This document shows, one piece after another, positions 63,129-64,000 of a DNA stretch of 64,000 bases (positions within the stretch are counted from its first letter, which is position 1; every line of letters starts with the position of its first letter). Source of the DNA: Flavobacterium luteolum. Lineage in GTDB: Bacteria; Bacteroidota; Bacteroidia; Flavobacteriales; Flavobacteriaceae. The notes beneath the pieces were generated by a model. It was not told the origin of the DNA, ran no database searches, and saw nothing but the letters and a program-made list of their open reading frames with translations. Made by a program: the position numbers and the translations under genes. The stretch covers positions 3,458,501 to 3,522,500 of the forward strand of contig NZ_CP114286.1 of NCBI RefSeq assembly GCF_027111275.1, in the 5' to 3' direction.

Positions 63129-63195
63129 AAACACAAGAAGCATGTAAGTCTCACACAATTCAATTTTTAATATTTTAATCTTAAATCACTAACAC

Positions 63196-63585
63196 ATGAA
63201 AACAATTAGTAAAACTTTAATTATGATAATGCTTTTAATTGGGGGATTTGCCGCCAACGCCCAGAAAGCAGATGGAAATTTAACTCCAAGCGAAAAGTAT
63301 TTTATTGGGAAATGGAAATTAGATGTTTTTGGAATGCCCCAGGGGGATGCTGTAATGATATTGGAGGTTACAAAAACGGATGGCGTTCTGGGAGGTACAA
63401 TTGGTAATGAAGGAACAGCAGCCCTGAAATTAACAAAAGCAGAGATTAAGGATAATACCCTTACAGTACGCTTTCTTGGAGGAGGCTGGGACATTCCGCT
63501 GTATCTTGATAAGAAAGATGAAACATCAGTAACCGGAAGCATGAATGATATGTTTGACATAGAGGGCAAAAAAATTACGAAGTAA
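63196..63585 (+). CDS. Small secreted protein of unknown function (129 aa)
   Basis: A 129-residue protein with a clear signal peptide (LIMIMLLIGGFAANAQ). The mature part looks like a small beta-sandwich or lipocalin-like barrel (KYFIGKWKLDVFG, VMILEVTKTDGVLGG, LTVRFLGGGWDIPLYL). No family recognised. It lies between the TonB receptor and a GH106-like gene, flanked by hairpins on both sides, so it is probably a periplasmic or surface accessory of this sugar locus. Confidence 0.75.
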   Translation: MKTISKTLIMIMLLIGGFAANAQKADGNLTPSEKYFIGKWKLDVFGMPQGDAVMILEVTKTDGVLGGTIGNEGTAALKLTKAEIKDNTLTVRFLGGGWDIPLYLDKKDETSVTGSMNDMFDIEGKKITK

Positions 63586-63596
63586 TTTTTAAATGT

Positions 63597-63630
63597 TTTG
63601 CAGTTCTTTAAATAGTTGAGGAACTGCAAA
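63597..63630 (+). repeat. Perfect 10-bp hairpin after the small secreted gene
   Basis: TTTGCAGTTC pairs exactly with GAACTGCAAA around a 14-base loop, starting 12 bases after the stop codon. No T-run follows directly. Like the hairpin at 63099-63128 it may protect or process the mRNA. Confidence 0.7.
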
Positions 63631-63735
63631 GCATTAAATTTTTAGAATGTTTAAAAAATGCAAAGCTGGAACCAGCTTAAATCATAATACAGCCTTTGCT
63701 GCTGTTTAAGATAAAAAACTAAAACAATTACTATA

Positions 63736-64000
63736 ATGGGAAAAAAGCTTTTTGTTTTCTTGCTTCTTTGTTCACTTACTGCTTCATATTCACAGACAGC
63801 GGAAAAAAAAGACTGGCTTAAAAGCTACGATATTTCAATTGAGAGCTTTAAAAAGCCGCCGCTTGACTACGCTCCATTTGCAAGATGGTGGTGGCCGGGT
63901 AATGATGTTGATAAAGAACAGCTGAAAGCTGAAATCAATCTGTTTGCTGATAATAATTTTGGAGGTGTAGAAATTCAGCCAATGTCGCTGGTATTTCCCA
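63736..64000 (+). CDS. Start of a GH106-like glycosidase (truncated by window end)
   Basis: From ATG 63736 the frame stays open to the window edge, giving 88 residues. A signal peptide (LFVFLLLCSLTASYSQ) is followed by the start of the catalytic region: PFARWWWPGNDV at about residue 47 and NNFGGVEIQPMS near the end. The ARWWWPG and GGVEI motifs are typical of GH106 alpha-L-rhamnosidases and relatives. The enzyme would remove rhamnose from plant glycans, consistent with the upstream GH2 and esterase. The family call rests on the N-terminus only. Confidence 0.75.
   Translation, partial: MGKKLFVFLLLCSLTASYSQTAEKKDWLKSYDISIESFKKPPLDYAPFARWWWPGNDVDKEQLKAEINLFADNNFGGVEIQPMSLVFP

Noticed and set aside
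1..64000. CRISPR arrays, rRNA genes and insertion sequences
   Set aside because: No regularly spaced direct repeats with unique spacers, no rRNA-like sequence and no transposase were seen.

Overview
The window is low-GC, with TonB/SusC-SusD transport, FecR anti-sigma factors, DUF4843 and PKD-like lipoproteins, an integrase with Bacteroidetes-type active-site changes, and weak Shine-Dalgarno signals. It comes from a Bacteroidota chromosome, most likely Flavobacterium or a close relative. This is inferred from gene families, not from a search.

Layout. (1) 1-9091: a cytoplasmic tyrosinase fused to HEAT repeats (3' end outside the window), a divergent secreted protein of unknown function, a run of small unknown genes ending in a CoiA-like nuclease, a divergent HxlR regulator/azoreductase pair, and tRNA-Ser(UGA). 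(2) 9092-24138: an accessory region that looks like a defence island. It holds an HNH nuclease, a 1577-residue trypsin-like protease/STAND NTPase with an MBL-fold hydrolase 3 bp downstream (AVAST type I-like parts), a convergent PD-(D/E)XK/STAND NTPase, large hairpins, a tyrosine recombinase with its probable arm sites and a tRNA-3'-end-like core, and then a pair of HEPN-like genes. (3) 24576-33421: a BNR-repeat secreted protein, an EmrA-EmrB-TolC efflux operon, an AraC regulator and a second DHA2 transporter.

(4) 33571-54853: a large import and redox locus. On the minus strand are FecR, SusC (with STN domain), SusD, a DUF4843 lipoprotein, a PKD-like lipoprotein, a TlpA-like thioredoxin, an ECF sigma factor and a second FecR. 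Divergent on the plus strand are an M16 peptidase, a free-standing DsbD-alpha domain, DsbD, a class V aminotransferase, thioredoxin reductase and another TlpA-like protein. My reading is uptake and breakdown of a peptide substrate that needs reducing power in the periplasm: NADPH to TrxB to thioredoxin to DsbD to the TlpA proteins. The free DsbD-alpha domain keeps the cysteine pair that the fused copy has lost.

(5) 55268-64000: a polysaccharide-utilisation locus with a catalytically degenerate Nudix/winged-helix regulator, an alpha/beta-hydrolase esterase, a GH2 enzyme, a TonB-dependent receptor, a small secreted protein and the start of a GH106-like glycosidase. A 21-bp inverted repeat (ATWGCGT-N7-ACGYAAT) lies upstream of both the esterase and the receptor and is a good candidate for the Nudix regulator's operator.

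The best candidates for something new are the protease-STAND plus MBL defence module with its neighbouring nuclease-STAND, the disulfide/peptide import locus, and the tyrosinase-HEAT fusion.
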